This document shows, in pieces, positions 1 through 9,284 of a DNA stretch of 64,000 nt. Numbering within the stretch: position 1 is the first letter of the stretch; each line of letters begins with the position of its first letter. The DNA is from Candidatus Gastranaerophilales bacterium (GTDB lineage: Bacteria; Cyanobacteriota; Vampirovibrionia; Gastranaerophilales; Gastranaerophilaceae), in assembly GCA_944323925.1 (NCBI GenBank), contig CALUUI010000006.1, forward strand, positions 27,886 through 91,885. Reading direction: 5' to 3'. The notes below the pieces were generated by a model. That model was not told where the DNA came from. It worked only from the letters and a program-made list of their open reading frames with translations, and did not search any database. Made by a program: the position numbers and the translations under genes.

Positions 1-2464
1 CCATGTTTTCAACTTTATCCGGTAAGTCTTTTGCTACATCTCGTTTCATACGACGCAAGATGAATGGATAAATTTGGAGTTTAAGCCGCTTTTCAACGGT
101 TTTATCTTGGCGTTCCATAATAGGTGTAACATATCGGTAATTGAACTCAGACATTGAGAATAAGAACCCGGGCATTAAGAAATCAAATACTGACCATAGT
201 TCTTCAAGTTTGTTTTCAATTGGTGTACCTGATAACGCAAGTTTATGTTTTGCATTAAGAGTTTTAACAGCTTGCGCCGTTTGAGAAGTCGCATTTTTAA
301 TATTTTGCGATTCATCAAGAATTATATATCTGAAGTTGTATTTTTTAAGTTTTGCAATATCTCGTCTTACAAGTGCATAACTTGTTATGACAATATCGTA
401 TTCAGGAATTTTTTTAAACAAAGAAGCCCTGTCAGCTCCTGATAACTTCAAGCAAGATAAATCAGGTGTAAATTTAGCAATTTCAGATTCCCAGTTAAAT
501 ACTACGGTCGTAGGACATACAACTAGAGTTGGCTCCGACCCGTCTACTTCTTTTGCTTTTTGAAGCAAACTTAATGCTTGGAGAGTTTTCCCTAAGCCCA
601 TATCATCGGCTAAAATTCCGTTAAGGCCGTATTTGTACATAAACCATAGCCAATGGAAACCTTTAATCTGATATTCACGGAATTCGGCATTAACACCCTT
701 AGGTAATTCTTCTCCTCCGTCACCGGTTGAAAATGTTGAGATTTGTTCCCAGAATTTTGTAAAATTATCTGATAAAACTAGCTCAAATCCCAGATTCTTT
801 AACTCTGAAATTAAACCTGCACGATATGTTTTTACTATATATTTGTTTTCATTGTTTCGATATGCATCGAAGGAGTTGAAAGAACGTAACATTTGGTAAA
901 TGTCTTGCGCCGGATACTCGACAAAGCCTAAGCTCCTTACTCTACTATATTTTTCACCGTTCTGGATGGTTTCATATATATCATCAAAGTTAATTATTTC
1001 ATCACCGGCTTGTCCATAGATTTGAATTTCAAAACTGTCATTTGAATCGTCGCAAAAATCAACTTTGGCACACATTTTAAAAGGCTCTTTTAAGAGTTTA
1101 AAGAAATTCATATCATCTTTTTCTATAAATTTCCAACCTTCTCCGGCTTGTTGAATATAGTAGTTATAAAAATCAATAGCATTTTCTTTCTCAAGCGCCA
1201 AGTTATTTGTCTGCATAGGAATAAATTTACACGCTAAAAGCATTTGATAGGCAAGATGCTCGTGTTGATAATTCCTTTTAACCCAATAAACTAAATCACT
1301 ATCAGGTTTCTTAATTGTAATGTATGCACCTTTTTCTGTTTTTGAGTATGGAACCCTTATTCCATCATATTCAAACTCTAAGGAGGCTTTCAGGGATTGA
1401 TCATAATCAATACCTAAAGTAACAATGTTTAGAGGAGGTCTTTCTTCCAAGAGTAATTTAGAAATATTTTCTGATATTTCTACATCCATTATTTCTCTTA
1501 ATTTTGGTAATTCTTCGTAAACAAATTTTCCGCCATCTGCATCTTTTAAGTCAGTAAATGTTGATTTAGTGATGCTTTGTGGTAACTCATTTATTGCAAT
1601 ATTAATTGGAAAAATAAGATTTTTATATCTACCCCACTTTAATTGGCGTGAAAAGTATTTTATTTCTTCGAAAGGATAAATTTCATCTTTATCAGGTCTT
1701 GTCCAATATAATGAAAGCATTATTGCACCTGTTTGAGAAGTGTTTACTGATAATTTTAATCTCCAAACATTATCAACGAACTGAATTCGTTCTTTTGTCT
1801 TTTCATCTAATACTTCTTCTACTTTAGCAAGGGCTGGAAACATAGGTGCGAATCTTGTTATAGGAACATCATACCAGCCTGCTTTTTTATCCTGTTTTGC
1901 ATTTTTTAGTAAGCTGGAAAATATCTCGAATTCTGCTTTTTGCTCATCATTTAAACTGAAGTCTGGATTTGTTCTTTGTGCCTCAATTAATCCTCTTAAA
2001 ACTGATTCAATCGAGCGTACAATTTTATTAGTAGAACGGTCGCGAATAAGTATTGAAAAAAAGTTCTGTCTGCGTTTTGGATTAAAATGGAAAATATAGT
2101 TTCCTTGAGGTTCTGTTTTTAATGCTGTATCAATGTCTGATAGGTCAACTTCGATTCCGGCTTTTTCTGATAGCCACTTTTCATAAGCATTCTCATTAAT
2201 TGCTTTTACCGCAATAGCAACAGCGTGTTTGCACCACTCATCTTTTAAAGGACAGTTACAACGGGCTTCTACTTTATTCTTCTTAAAAATCAAGTCTGTA
2301 TTATATGAGTCTTGAAAATTGCCCTTTACTTTCCCCATATAAAAGTTTTTTTCTGGATATGATTGTAAAATCATATCTTTTTGATAATACTCGTAACCTC
2401 TACGCCAAGCACCTGCCGTAGCATTTTCCTTTAAGAATTTAAAATTAAACTTAAACGCACTCAT
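1..2464 (-). CDS. SWIM zinc-finger SNF2-family helicase (C-terminus cut off by window edge)
   Basis: About 821 N-terminal residues are visible; the reading frame runs off the left edge, so the second RecA lobe is missing. A SWIM zinc finger (C69-x-C71-x6-C78-x-H80) comes first, then a long middle region, then the first SNF2 ATPase lobe. Walker A reads DDMGLGKT with the lysine near residue 626. The Walker B region reads LDESQ where most SNF2 proteins have DEAH. Family members are double-stranded DNA translocases that remodel protein-DNA complexes; the SWIM finger probably helps bind nucleic acid or protein. I set the start at the ATG read from 2464, the first in-frame start before the SWIM domain. 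Which pathway it serves cannot be told here. Confidence 0.9.
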   Translation of the reverse strand, partial: MSAFKFNFKFLKENATAGAWRRGYEYYQKDMILQSYPEKNFYMGKVKGNFQDSYNTDLIFKKNKVEARCNCPLKDEWCKHAVAIAVKAINENAYEKWLSEKAGIEVDLSDIDTALKTEPQGNYIFHFNPKRRQNFFSILIRDRSTNKIVRSIESVLRGLIEAQRTNPDFSLNDEQKAEFEIFSSLLKNAKQDKKAGWYDVPITRFAPMFPALAKVEEVLDEKTKERIQFVDNVWRLKLSVNTSQTGAIMLSLYWTRPDKDEIYPFEEIKYFSRQLKWGRYKNLIFPINIAINELPQSITKSTFTDLKDADGGKFVYEELPKLREIMDVEISENISKLLLEERPPLNIVTLGIDYDQSLKASLEFEYDGIRVPYSKTEKGAYITIKKPDSDLVYWVKRNYQHEHLAYQMLLACKFIPMQTNNLALEKENAIDFYNYYIQQAGEGWKFIEKDDMNFFKLLKEPFKMCAKVDFCDDSNDSFEIQIYGQAGDEIINFDDIYETIQNGEKYSRVRSLGFVEYPAQDIYQMLRSFNSFDAYRNNENKYIVKTYRAGLISELKNLGFELVLSDNFTKFWEQISTFSTGDGGEELPKGVNAEFREYQIKGFHWLWFMYKYGLNGILADDMGLGKTLQALSLLQKAKEVDGSEPTLVVCPTTVVFNWESEIAKFTPDLSCLKLSGADRASLFKKIPEYDIVITSYALVRRDIAKLKKYNFRYIILDESQNIKNATSQTAQAVKTLNAKHKLALSGTPIENKLEELWSVFDFLMPGFLFSMSEFNYRYVTPIMERQDKTVEKRLKLQIYPFILRRMKRDVAKDLPDKVENM

Positions 2465-2746
2465 CTAATGTGCCTAATTCCTTTTTTCGGGTTATATTAA
2501 TAAACAAAAAAAATCATACATAATCAACTGCAGTGGTAACAAATAAATAATACTGATTACAAAGCCCTAAATGAAATAGCAAAATCAAGTTATTTTTATT
2601 TTTAAACTACCAAAGAGGAGCTTCACTCCTAGAGATATTAAAACATAGTTTTAGATTTTGTGCAAGCGATTTTTCTAATAAAATCATCTTCCTGATTGAT
2701 GGAAAAGTCTATACCAACGCTTATACTAAAACTAGAGGTATAGTAG

Positions 2747-3295
2747 ATGGACTTTATTCAAGGTGGTATAAATCAGTTAAATGAATTAACTCAAGGACTT
2801 CAGGTTGGTGGAAGTCAGCAATTTAACTTGGATGATAATACATTTGCCAACCTTTTAAATTCAAAACTGGATGGGCTGGCTAGCGGTGGAATAGAAACTT
2901 ACACACAGCTTTTAGGACCGTTAGGTGTTCCTGCGGGACTTAATATTGAGGGATTGACGGATCCGTTTAAGGTTAATGCTATTGATTCAAGCTCGTTATC
3001 CGAATTGTCATTAAATCAGTCTGAAGCAGCTGGAGAAGATGAAAATATTCTCAAATTGGGTATAAACAAGACAGAAGATATTTTGGAACAGCTTGGTGCA
3101 AAGCAAGGAAAGACGATTGATGTAACTGAATTGTTTCAATTGAAACATTCTCAGGACTCTGTTAAAAACTCTGCGAATCAAGACAAGTTAGCAGGTGGGT
3201 TTGGAAATTTTATGCAGAAGCAGGCGGCTAATCTGTACGGAACGATGGGAAAAACTATTGTTCACAACTTGAGTGATATTTTATCAGCTATTTAG
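2747..3295 (+). CDS. Hypothetical protein, 182 aa, cysteine-free
   Basis: I do not recognise a family. The start has a Shine-Dalgarno-like AGAGG about 8 bases upstream, and a TATACT box lies just before that. The protein is rich in Gly, Asn, Gln and Leu, has no Cys or Trp and no signal peptide. It ends in an amphipathic stretch (residues about 155-182: FMQKQAANLYGTMGKTIV). That tail faintly recalls flagellar or type III rod proteins, but I could not match it and do not claim it. It stands alone between the divergent helicase gene and a secreted-protein/HAD pair. Confidence 0.7.
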   Translation: MDFIQGGINQLNELTQGLQVGGSQQFNLDDNTFANLLNSKLDGLASGGIETYTQLLGPLGVPAGLNIEGLTDPFKVNAIDSSSLSELSLNQSEAAGEDENILKLGINKTEDILEQLGAKQGKTIDVTELFQLKHSQDSVKNSANQDKLAGGFGNFMQKQAANLYGTMGKTIVHNLSDILSAI

Positions 3296-3348
3296 TTCCT
3301 TGACGAATAGTACATCATTTATGTAAAATAAGACTATTGAGGATTTCT

Positions 3349-3981
3349 ATGAAAAAATTTTTAATTGTTTTATTGTCTTTTTTTGTTGCTCTTTCGGCTT
3401 ATGCTGAAACGACTAATTTTAACGATATACAAGAAAATTCAGCAGTTTTTTATAACCCTAATACAGAGGAGTGGTTAGAAAATTGTAGTGATAATAAGTG
3501 TATAAAATTTGTTAAATCTTATACGCTAGGTGAAAATAAGTATTCTGAATATAATGCAAATGGGCTTAGTTATGATGCTAATTCTACAATGGAATTTTTG
3601 CATAATGGGGAATTGATAGGATATAATCTTAATAATTTAAAATTTAGCAGATTATATTTTGAAGATGGGGCATTCAAGCTGGAAAGGCTTAATGAAGAGG
3701 AATTATCTGAATTGTTTCCTGATTGTCAGATTATTAGGGTGTCAAATTTTAAAGATAATGCTATAAAAATAAAGCGGCCATTGTTTAAAGATCAAAAATT
3801 TTTATTAATGAATGATACTAATAAAATATTTTATAATTATCATTTTGAAAATCTTGATAATTCTAACGAGATATTTAATTGCATATTTACGCCTAAAAGA
3901 GCAAGGAGATATTATTTTTCTCCAAAGGAGAAAAGTGCGTTTTATAGTAAGTACATAATACATATAAGGTACATGTTATAG
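3349..3981 (+). CDS. Secreted protein of unknown function, 210 aa
   Basis: The N-terminus is a clear Sec signal peptide: MKK, then a hydrophobic core, then SAYA before E, with predicted signal peptidase I cleavage after about residue 20. I chose the ATG at 3349 over a TTG four codons earlier because GAGG sits 6 bases before it and the signal peptide then begins correctly. The mature part has Cys pairs (ENCSDNKC, DCQ) and a repeating 'YNANGLSYD / FLHNGELIGYN' look, perhaps beta-rich like MORN or WG repeats. The gene is followed 6 bases later by the HAD gene, suggesting co-transcription. No function is assigned. Confidence 0.75.
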   Translation: MKKFLIVLLSFFVALSAYAETTNFNDIQENSAVFYNPNTEEWLENCSDNKCIKFVKSYTLGENKYSEYNANGLSYDANSTMEFLHNGELIGYNLNNLKFSRLYFEDGAFKLERLNEEELSELFPDCQIIRVSNFKDNAIKIKRPLFKDQKFLLMNDTNKIFYNYHFENLDNSNEIFNCIFTPKRARRYYFSPKEKSAFYSKYIIHIRYML

Positions 3982-3987
3982 ATTTAT

Positions 3988-4671
3988 ATGAATGGTATAA
4001 TATTTGATTTTAACGGAACATTATTTTTTGATTCTCACTTGCATTATGATGCTTGGCGGATTTTCTCAAAGCGTTTAAGAGGTTATTCCTTTAGCGATGA
4101 GGAAATGCAGAAGTATATGTTTGGAAGAACTAATGCAGACATCATAGAATATGCAATAGGCAAAAAGCCAGAGCCTGAACTTGTAGAAAAATTGGCTAAA
4201 GAAAAAGAAACATTGTATAGGAATGAATGTTTAAAAAATCGTGAGATACTCAAACTAGCTCCAGGTGCTGAGAAGTTTTTGGATTGGTTAAAAGAAAATA
4301 ATATTCCAAGGACTATTGCAACAATGTCTGAGTGGGATAATGTTGCGTTTTATATTGATGTATTTAAGCTCTCAAACTGGTTTGACTTAGATAAAATAGT
4401 ATATTCCAATGGAAAAATTCCGGGTAAACCTGCTCCTGATATTTATCAGATTGCAGCAAAAAATATCGGTTTACCAATAGAGGAGTGTATTGTAGTAGAA
4501 GATGCTATTTCAGGGATTAACTCTGCAAAAGCTGCAGGTGCTGGCAGGATTATTGCAATTTCTTCAGAAGAGCCTGTTGAATATTACCAAAAAATTTCCG
4601 GAATTTCTCAAATTATCAAAAATTTTGATGAAATTGACCGTTCTATATTTAAAGTTAAGCAGGAAGTGTAA
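3988..4671 (+). CDS. HAD-superfamily hydrolase (beta-phosphoglucomutase-like)
   Basis: This is a 227-residue cytoplasmic HAD protein with an alpha-helical cap (subfamily I, like beta-phosphoglucomutase or phosphoglycolate phosphatase). Motif 1 is FDFNGTL at residues 6-12: the nucleophile Asp is present, but the second Asp of DxDGT is Asn. Motif 2 lies in IATMSE, the motif 3 Lys in GKPAPDIY, and motif 4 in VVEDAISGINSAKAAG. In the family the second Asp is the general acid/base, so its loss may change specificity; DFNGT variants do occur in other HAD proteins. The substrate cannot be deduced. It follows the secreted-protein gene by 6 bases and lacks its own obvious ribosome site. Confidence 0.85.
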   Translation: MNGIIFDFNGTLFFDSHLHYDAWRIFSKRLRGYSFSDEEMQKYMFGRTNADIIEYAIGKKPEPELVEKLAKEKETLYRNECLKNREILKLAPGAEKFLDWLKENNIPRTIATMSEWDNVAFYIDVFKLSNWFDLDKIVYSNGKIPGKPAPDIYQIAAKNIGLPIEECIVVEDAISGINSAKAAGAGRIIAISSEEPVEYYQKISGISQIIKNFDEIDRSIFKVKQEV

Positions 4672-4674
4672 TAC

Positions 4675-5757
4675 TTAGCAGCTTGCGCCATCTAAGTAAC
4701 TTTTAGCGCAAGTTTCATTTGTATATTTGTTAGCCGTTTCAACAGCTCTTTGAGCGATTTCTTTTAAATCATCACGGGCAATAACTTCTCGTAATTTGTT
4801 TTCTAATTCATCAACTTCGCATAGAAATCCGTTTACACCGTCTTCTATTATGCCGTCAATTCCTTCACCTTTTATACCAATGGTTACACAGCCGCAGGCC
4901 ATTGCTTCAAGGTAGACTAGACCAAAAGTTTCATTCACTGAGGGCAGAACGAATATGTCTGAAGCTCTCATTCGCTCAAATACTCTATCCTGAGTTAGCT
5001 GTCCTAAAAATACTACATCAGATGACATTTTCATTAATTTGTTTTTTTCTACACCATCGCCAATTACAGTTAATTGTATGCCTTCAATATTTTTACAAGC
5101 CTCGATTAATTTATCTACATTCTTACGCTTAATTAAGTTAGCACAGGTTAGAACTCGTTTGTAATCAGATTTGATACCATCCATATAACGTGGTTTTTGT
5201 TTTATATTAGTTGAATTTTTATTATCAATGTCAACACCAGACAATGCTGTAATCGTTTTGCCTATATACATTGGGTATGTTTTAATAAATTTATCTCTTA
5301 GAGCATAAGAACGGCAAGCAATATGTGTTGCTTTTTTATGTGCTTTTTCAAGTTCGTGTTTAAAATAAAATCTATAAATAGGGCTAGTAAGTACTTCAAA
5401 GTCAGATGAATGTACTCCAGCAACAAAATCTACCCCTAAATGTAATGCAAAGATTTCACCTGAGGGCATATGTGCAAAAATTCTGTCATAGCCTTCAAAA
5501 TTGATATCTTTTAGTTTGTTTTTTATATTGAACCAAAAAGGTGTAAAATAATTGACGTTATAGACATTCCCATACCAACCTGTTTTATAGAATGGTTTTT
5601 TACGAATAAATGAATTTAAAATGAAATTAGGTTTAATTACGTCGACTTTATGCCCTTGCAGTTCCCAAGATTTAACAAAATTATAAAGAGTCTTAGGAGT
5701 TTTAATTTCATCATCTTTAACGGGATACAAATCAGTAATCATCAATATTTTCATCAT
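4675..5757 (-). CDS. Glycosyltransferase family 4 protein
   Basis: GT-B fold glycosyltransferase of 360 residues. The N-terminal acceptor lobe starts MKILMITDLYP; the C-terminal donor lobe carries the retaining GT4 E-x7-E signature in ETFGLVYLEAMACG and an upstream 'RVLTCANLIKRKNVDKLIEA' strand-helix. Such enzymes transfer sugars from nucleotide-sugar donors onto glycans or lipids. Its ATG overlaps the TGA stop of the upstream ABC permease (ATGA), so the two are translationally coupled. Next to a GH57 glycosidase and a sugar permease, a role in alpha-glucan or envelope glycan metabolism is plausible, but donor and acceptor are unknown. Confidence 0.9.
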   Translation of the reverse strand: MMKILMITDLYPVKDDEIKTPKTLYNFVKSWELQGHKVDVIKPNFILNSFIRKKPFYKTGWYGNVYNVNYFTPFWFNIKNKLKDINFEGYDRIFAHMPSGEIFALHLGVDFVAGVHSSDFEVLTSPIYRFYFKHELEKAHKKATHIACRSYALRDKFIKTYPMYIGKTITALSGVDIDNKNSTNIKQKPRYMDGIKSDYKRVLTCANLIKRKNVDKLIEACKNIEGIQLTVIGDGVEKNKLMKMSSDVVFLGQLTQDRVFERMRASDIFVLPSVNETFGLVYLEAMACGCVTIGIKGEGIDGIIEDGVNGFLCEVDELENKLREVIARDDLKEIAQRAVETANKYTNETCAKSYLDGASC

Positions 5758-6626
5758 ACATCTCCATATTTATTCTTTTCAAAACAAAGAATGTTTATTA
5801 ACGAAAACGCCATCACTATTATCAATAATACAACTGCTAATGCGGAAGCATAACCTAAGTCCAGATTTTCAAACGCACGTTCATAAATATAATATACAAT
5901 AGTTTTGCTTGAATTTAAAGGTCCACCTTTTGTCATAACATAAATTTCTGCAAAAACCTTCATTGCCGAAATAGAACTTATCGTCGTAACAAGCGCAATT
6001 ACAGGCATGATATGTGGAATAGTTACGGTAAAATGCTTTTGCCAAAATCCAGCTCCATCGACATCGCAGGCTTCGTATAATTCTTGCGGTACACTCATTA
6101 AAGCTGCAAGGTATATCATCATATAATATCCGATACCTTTCCAGATGGTTACAAAGGCTACGGACAGTAGTGAAAATTTTGTGTCTGTTAGCCAACCTAT
6201 TGGATTGATTCCCAATAAGGATATAATATAATTCAAAATCCCTTCTTGAGCGTATAACCACTTAAACGCTATAGCTGCAACTACTATCGAAACTATAACA
6301 GGGAAATAGATTAGTAATTTATACAGTGTGAGCATCCTTAGTTTTTGATTAATCAGGACTGCTAAAATTAGCGGAAATATTACCAAAATCGGTACAGCAA
6401 TAAACAAATATAAAAAAGTATTTAACAGTACCTGATAAAAAATGGGCGAAGAAAGGAGTTTGAAATAATTTTCAAGCCCAGTAAATGTCGGGTTATAAAT
6501 AGAGTTTGAATAATCTTGAAAACTCAGAAATATAGTTTGAATAAACGGGATAAAGAAAAATACTATAAGCACGAGAAGTGCCGGTAGTAAGAAAATATAT
6601 GGTGAATATTTCGAATAAAATTTCAT
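5754..6626 (-). CDS. Sugar ABC transporter permease (MalF/UgpA-like)
   Basis: An inner-membrane permease of 290 residues with six predicted helices. The binding-protein-dependent transport signature sits in the cytoplasmic loop: YEACDVDGAGFWQKHFTVTI (the EAA motif that docks on the ATPase). I start it at ATG 6626 (MKFYSKYSPY...), because the longer frame would add an unrelated hydrophobic stretch and GGGA precedes this ATG. It belongs to the family importing malto-oligosaccharides or glycerol-3-phosphate. No partner permease, ATPase or binding protein is in the window, so the complex must be completed elsewhere. It overlaps the downstream glycosyltransferase and is divergent from GH57. Confidence 0.9.
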   Translation of the reverse strand: MKFYSKYSPYIFLLPALLVLIVFFFIPFIQTIFLSFQDYSNSIYNPTFTGLENYFKLLSSPIFYQVLLNTFLYLFIAVPILVIFPLILAVLINQKLRMLTLYKLLIYFPVIVSIVVAAIAFKWLYAQEGILNYIISLLGINPIGWLTDTKFSLLSVAFVTIWKGIGYYMMIYLAALMSVPQELYEACDVDGAGFWQKHFTVTIPHIMPVIALVTTISSISAMKVFAEIYVMTKGGPLNSSKTIVYYIYERAFENLDLGYASALAVVLLIIVMAFSLINILCFEKNKYGDV

Positions 6627-6717
6627 ATTAAAATCCCGTCTTATTCTAATTTTATCAATCAGGATAAAAAAAACAATACAACTGATAACGTACTTTATAA
6701 CAGAAAAATAAAATATC

Positions 6718-6757
6718 TTTACGCACCCTATACTCTGATGTATAATAGCAGGGTATG
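6718..6757 (+). promoter_or_regulatory. Promoter giving a probably leaderless GH57 mRNA
   Basis: TTTACG at 6718-6723, a 17-base spacer and a perfect TATAAT at 6741-6746. The start codon at 6755 is only 8 bases past the -10 box, so transcription would begin within about 2-5 bases of ATG 6755 or 6758, leaving no room for a ribosome site. Confidence 0.6.
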
Positions 6758-8992
6758 ATGAAGGATTTAAACAAATTATCAGTTGCATTTTATTGGCATC
6801 TGCATCAGCCTGTATATCAGTTGGAAGATACTTTTTTAATGCCTTACGTTAGGCTTCATGCAGTCAAAGATTACCTTGATATGCTACTTGTTTTGGAAAA
6901 ATTTCCTTCTCTTAAACTGAACTTTAATATAGTTCCTTCATTAATAGATTCTATACTTAGTTATATTGAAGACGGCTTAACCGATGTTCAGCAGGATTTA
7001 ACTCTTAGTAATATAGATGAGCTTACAGATGATGAAAAAGCATTTATCTTGAATAACTTTTTTAATGCTAATTATGAAACTATGATTTTAAAGAGCGAGC
7101 GATATACTCAGCTTTATAAGAAAAGATTTAAAACACAAGAACCTCAGCTAGAGGAGTTTTCTAATCAGGAATTATCAGACATCATGGCGTTATATAATCT
7201 GGTATGGGTTGATTCAACACATATTGACAGGTTTCCTGAGTTTAGGTATTTGTTTGAAAAACAGGATAATTTTACTTTTGAGGATAGAAAAAATATTATA
7301 TCTTTGCATTTAAAAATTATGTCAGAAATAATTCCTGCATATAAAAAATTTCTATCAGAAGGAAGAATAGAGATAACGACAAGCCCATATTATCATCCTA
7401 TTTTACCGATTATACAAGATGTTAAGGCAGTACAAAAAAATATTCCAACTCTAGAAGGTTTGCCGCAAAGATTTACAATGTCTGTGGATGCTAGAAAGCA
7501 AATCCGCTCCGGCTTAGACCGAATTGAAGAAATATTTGGTGTTCGTCCCAAAGGTTTTTGGCCACCTGAGTTATGCTTGAGCAATAAAACCTTGAATACG
7601 CTTGCTGAGGAAGGTATTAAGTGGACGATATCTGATGAGGCAATACTTTCTGAGTCGATTAATTTTTCGTTTATAAGAGATTTTAAAAGTAATCTTGAAG
7701 ACCCTTATCATTTACTTAAGGTTTATGAGTTCAAGGATAAATCTAATCCGATAGATGTGATATTTAGGGATCGTTCATTACCTAATCTGATAAATTTTGA
7801 ATACGCAAATGTGAATAGTGGTTTAGCTGCACGAGATTTATACGACAAAATTAAATCGATACAATCTAAACTCCTCGTATCACCGGATAAAACACATCTT
7901 TTAACAATAGCACTAGATGGTGAAAATTGTTGGGAAAGATATGATAATGACGGTAAGGAGTTTCTTGATACTATTTATTCTGAAATTCAAAATGATACGA
8001 GTATAGAAACAGTATTAATAAGTGATTATATAGAGCAAGATGAGCATAAGAAAGAACTGAAGAAAATTTATGCCGGCTCTTGGATAAATAATAGTTTTCA
8101 ATATTGGATAGGTGATTTAGAAAAAAATCTTGCTTGGAACAGTGTAAAACGAGTAAGAGATGATATATTTAGTTTTAAGAAAGAGCATAGGGATGTCTCA
8201 AAGCGTTTATTAGAAGACGCAATGAATGAACTGTACATTTGTGAAGGTAGTGACTGGTTCTGGTGGTATGGTGAACCAAATAATTCCGGACAAGATTATA
8301 TTTTTGACTATATATTTCGAGAGCGTTTAAAAAATATTTATAAAATATTAGGGATAGATATTCCTGAGTTTCTTGATTCTTCATTTATATCTACGAATGA
8401 TCTTACTATGCGTTATCCCGAAAAATTACTCTCTCAATCAATAGACGGGAAACTTGCTTCTGATAAAAATTGGGATAAGGCAGGAAGTATTGTAATTCCG
8501 GATGGACCTGTGTTTCAAGAAAATAAATTATTTGATAAAATTGCTTTTTGTAATGATACTGAAAATATTTATTTTAGGATTTATTTGAATAAAACTATTG
8601 ATAAGAATTCAAGAAAAATTCATCAATTCCATGTATATACAAGAAATGCAACAAGGCTTTTTGCAGGGGCTTCTATAAGACTTATTAATAAAAACGAAGA
8701 AAATTCTCAGATTGCAAAAGAAAAATTTAATAATGAACTGGTACTAACAATAATAAAGGATGAACTTTTTCCGATAAGATTTTTGAATGTAAAAGATGAA
8801 AATTGTTGGAATATAACCGATTCTAACAATATTAAAATTGCCAAAGAAGATGTTATAGATATAGAACTTCCGTTTAGAGATTTAGGCATAAATCATGGAG
8901 ATTTGTTGGAATTGTTCTTTGCGACTTCTGATAATGGAATAAAAGACACGTATATTCCAAAGGATGCCTTACTTGTGTTGAAGCGTGGTTAA
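6755..8992 (+). CDS. Glycoside hydrolase family 57 (alpha-amylase/amylopullulanase type)
   Basis: A 745-residue GH57 enzyme, cytoplasmic because no signal peptide is seen. Conserved region 1 is WHLHQP at 14-19. Region 3 is GFWPPE with the predicted nucleophile E272. Region 4 is ALDGENCWERY with the predicted acid/base D388. The later 'GSDWFWWYGEP' block and a C-terminal beta-rich region (about 560-745) fit GH57 alpha-amylases with a DUF1926/DOMON-like tail. Retaining enzymes of this family act on alpha-1,4 or alpha-1,6 glucans. Substrate is probably intracellular glycogen or imported maltodextrin, given the divergent sugar permease and glycosyltransferase. Two adjacent ATGs (6755, 6758) could start it. 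Confidence 0.93.
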   Translation: MMKDLNKLSVAFYWHLHQPVYQLEDTFLMPYVRLHAVKDYLDMLLVLEKFPSLKLNFNIVPSLIDSILSYIEDGLTDVQQDLTLSNIDELTDDEKAFILNNFFNANYETMILKSERYTQLYKKRFKTQEPQLEEFSNQELSDIMALYNLVWVDSTHIDRFPEFRYLFEKQDNFTFEDRKNIISLHLKIMSEIIPAYKKFLSEGRIEITTSPYYHPILPIIQDVKAVQKNIPTLEGLPQRFTMSVDARKQIRSGLDRIEEIFGVRPKGFWPPELCLSNKTLNTLAEEGIKWTISDEAILSESINFSFIRDFKSNLEDPYHLLKVYEFKDKSNPIDVIFRDRSLPNLINFEYANVNSGLAARDLYDKIKSIQSKLLVSPDKTHLLTIALDGENCWERYDNDGKEFLDTIYSEIQNDTSIETVLISDYIEQDEHKKELKKIYAGSWINNSFQYWIGDLEKNLAWNSVKRVRDDIFSFKKEHRDVSKRLLEDAMNELYICEGSDWFWWYGEPNNSGQDYIFDYIFRERLKNIYKILGIDIPEFLDSSFISTNDLTMRYPEKLLSQSIDGKLASDKNWDKAGSIVIPDGPVFQENKLFDKIAFCNDTENIYFRIYLNKTIDKNSRKIHQFHVYTRNATRLFAGASIRLINKNEENSQIAKEKFNNELVLTIIKDELFPIRFLNVKDENCWNITDSNNIKIAKEDVIDIELPFRDLGINHGDLLELFFATSDNGIKDTYIPKDALLVLKRG

Positions 8993-9102
8993 AAATCCAA
9001 CTAAAGTTATACGTCAAAAACGAGTTATATTCTATAAATACAGGATGTAAACCATCTTTTGTGATGCCAAAATGAAAGTATAGTTACAGAAAAGAGGCTA
9101 AG

Positions 9103-9264
9103 ATGAATTTACACGAAGAATGCTTGTTAAAATATCTTATGAATTCCTACAATTTGACAACTTCAACAGATACTTTAATAAGATGTAATCGCTTAATAGA
9201 AAAGAAATTCAATACACAAAATGTTGCAAAAATGCCTCGGCTAAATTATACTTATAACCGTTAG
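9103..9264 (+). CDS. Small hypothetical protein, 53 aa
   Basis: A short reading frame preceded by a good ribosome site (AAAGAGG, 5 bases before the ATG). The predicted product starts MNLHEECLLKYLMNSYNLTT, is basic at the end and has one central helix. I know no family; similarity to Spo0E-like phosphatases was considered and is too weak. It ends 20 bases before the diguanylate cyclase gene, so the two are probably co-transcribed. The 110 bases between GH57 and this gene contain nothing I recognise. Confidence 0.55.
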   Translation: MNLHEECLLKYLMNSYNLTTSTDTLIRCNRLIEKKFNTQNVAKMPRLNYTYNR

Positions 9265-9284
9265 GTTATACGAGGATTGAGCTT

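Noticed and set aside
2747..3295. Possible FliE- or rod-like flagellar protein
   Set aside because: Only the C-terminal amphipathic tail is suggestive; no flagellar genes lie nearby and the core motif does not match.
3988..3996. Leaderless start for the HAD gene from TGTTATAGA
   Set aside because: The -10 match is weak (TATAGA) and the gene lies only 6 bases after another gene, so read-through or coupling is simpler.
9103..9264. Spo0E-like phosphatase
   Set aside because: The key SQELD-type motif is absent; left as an unknown small protein.
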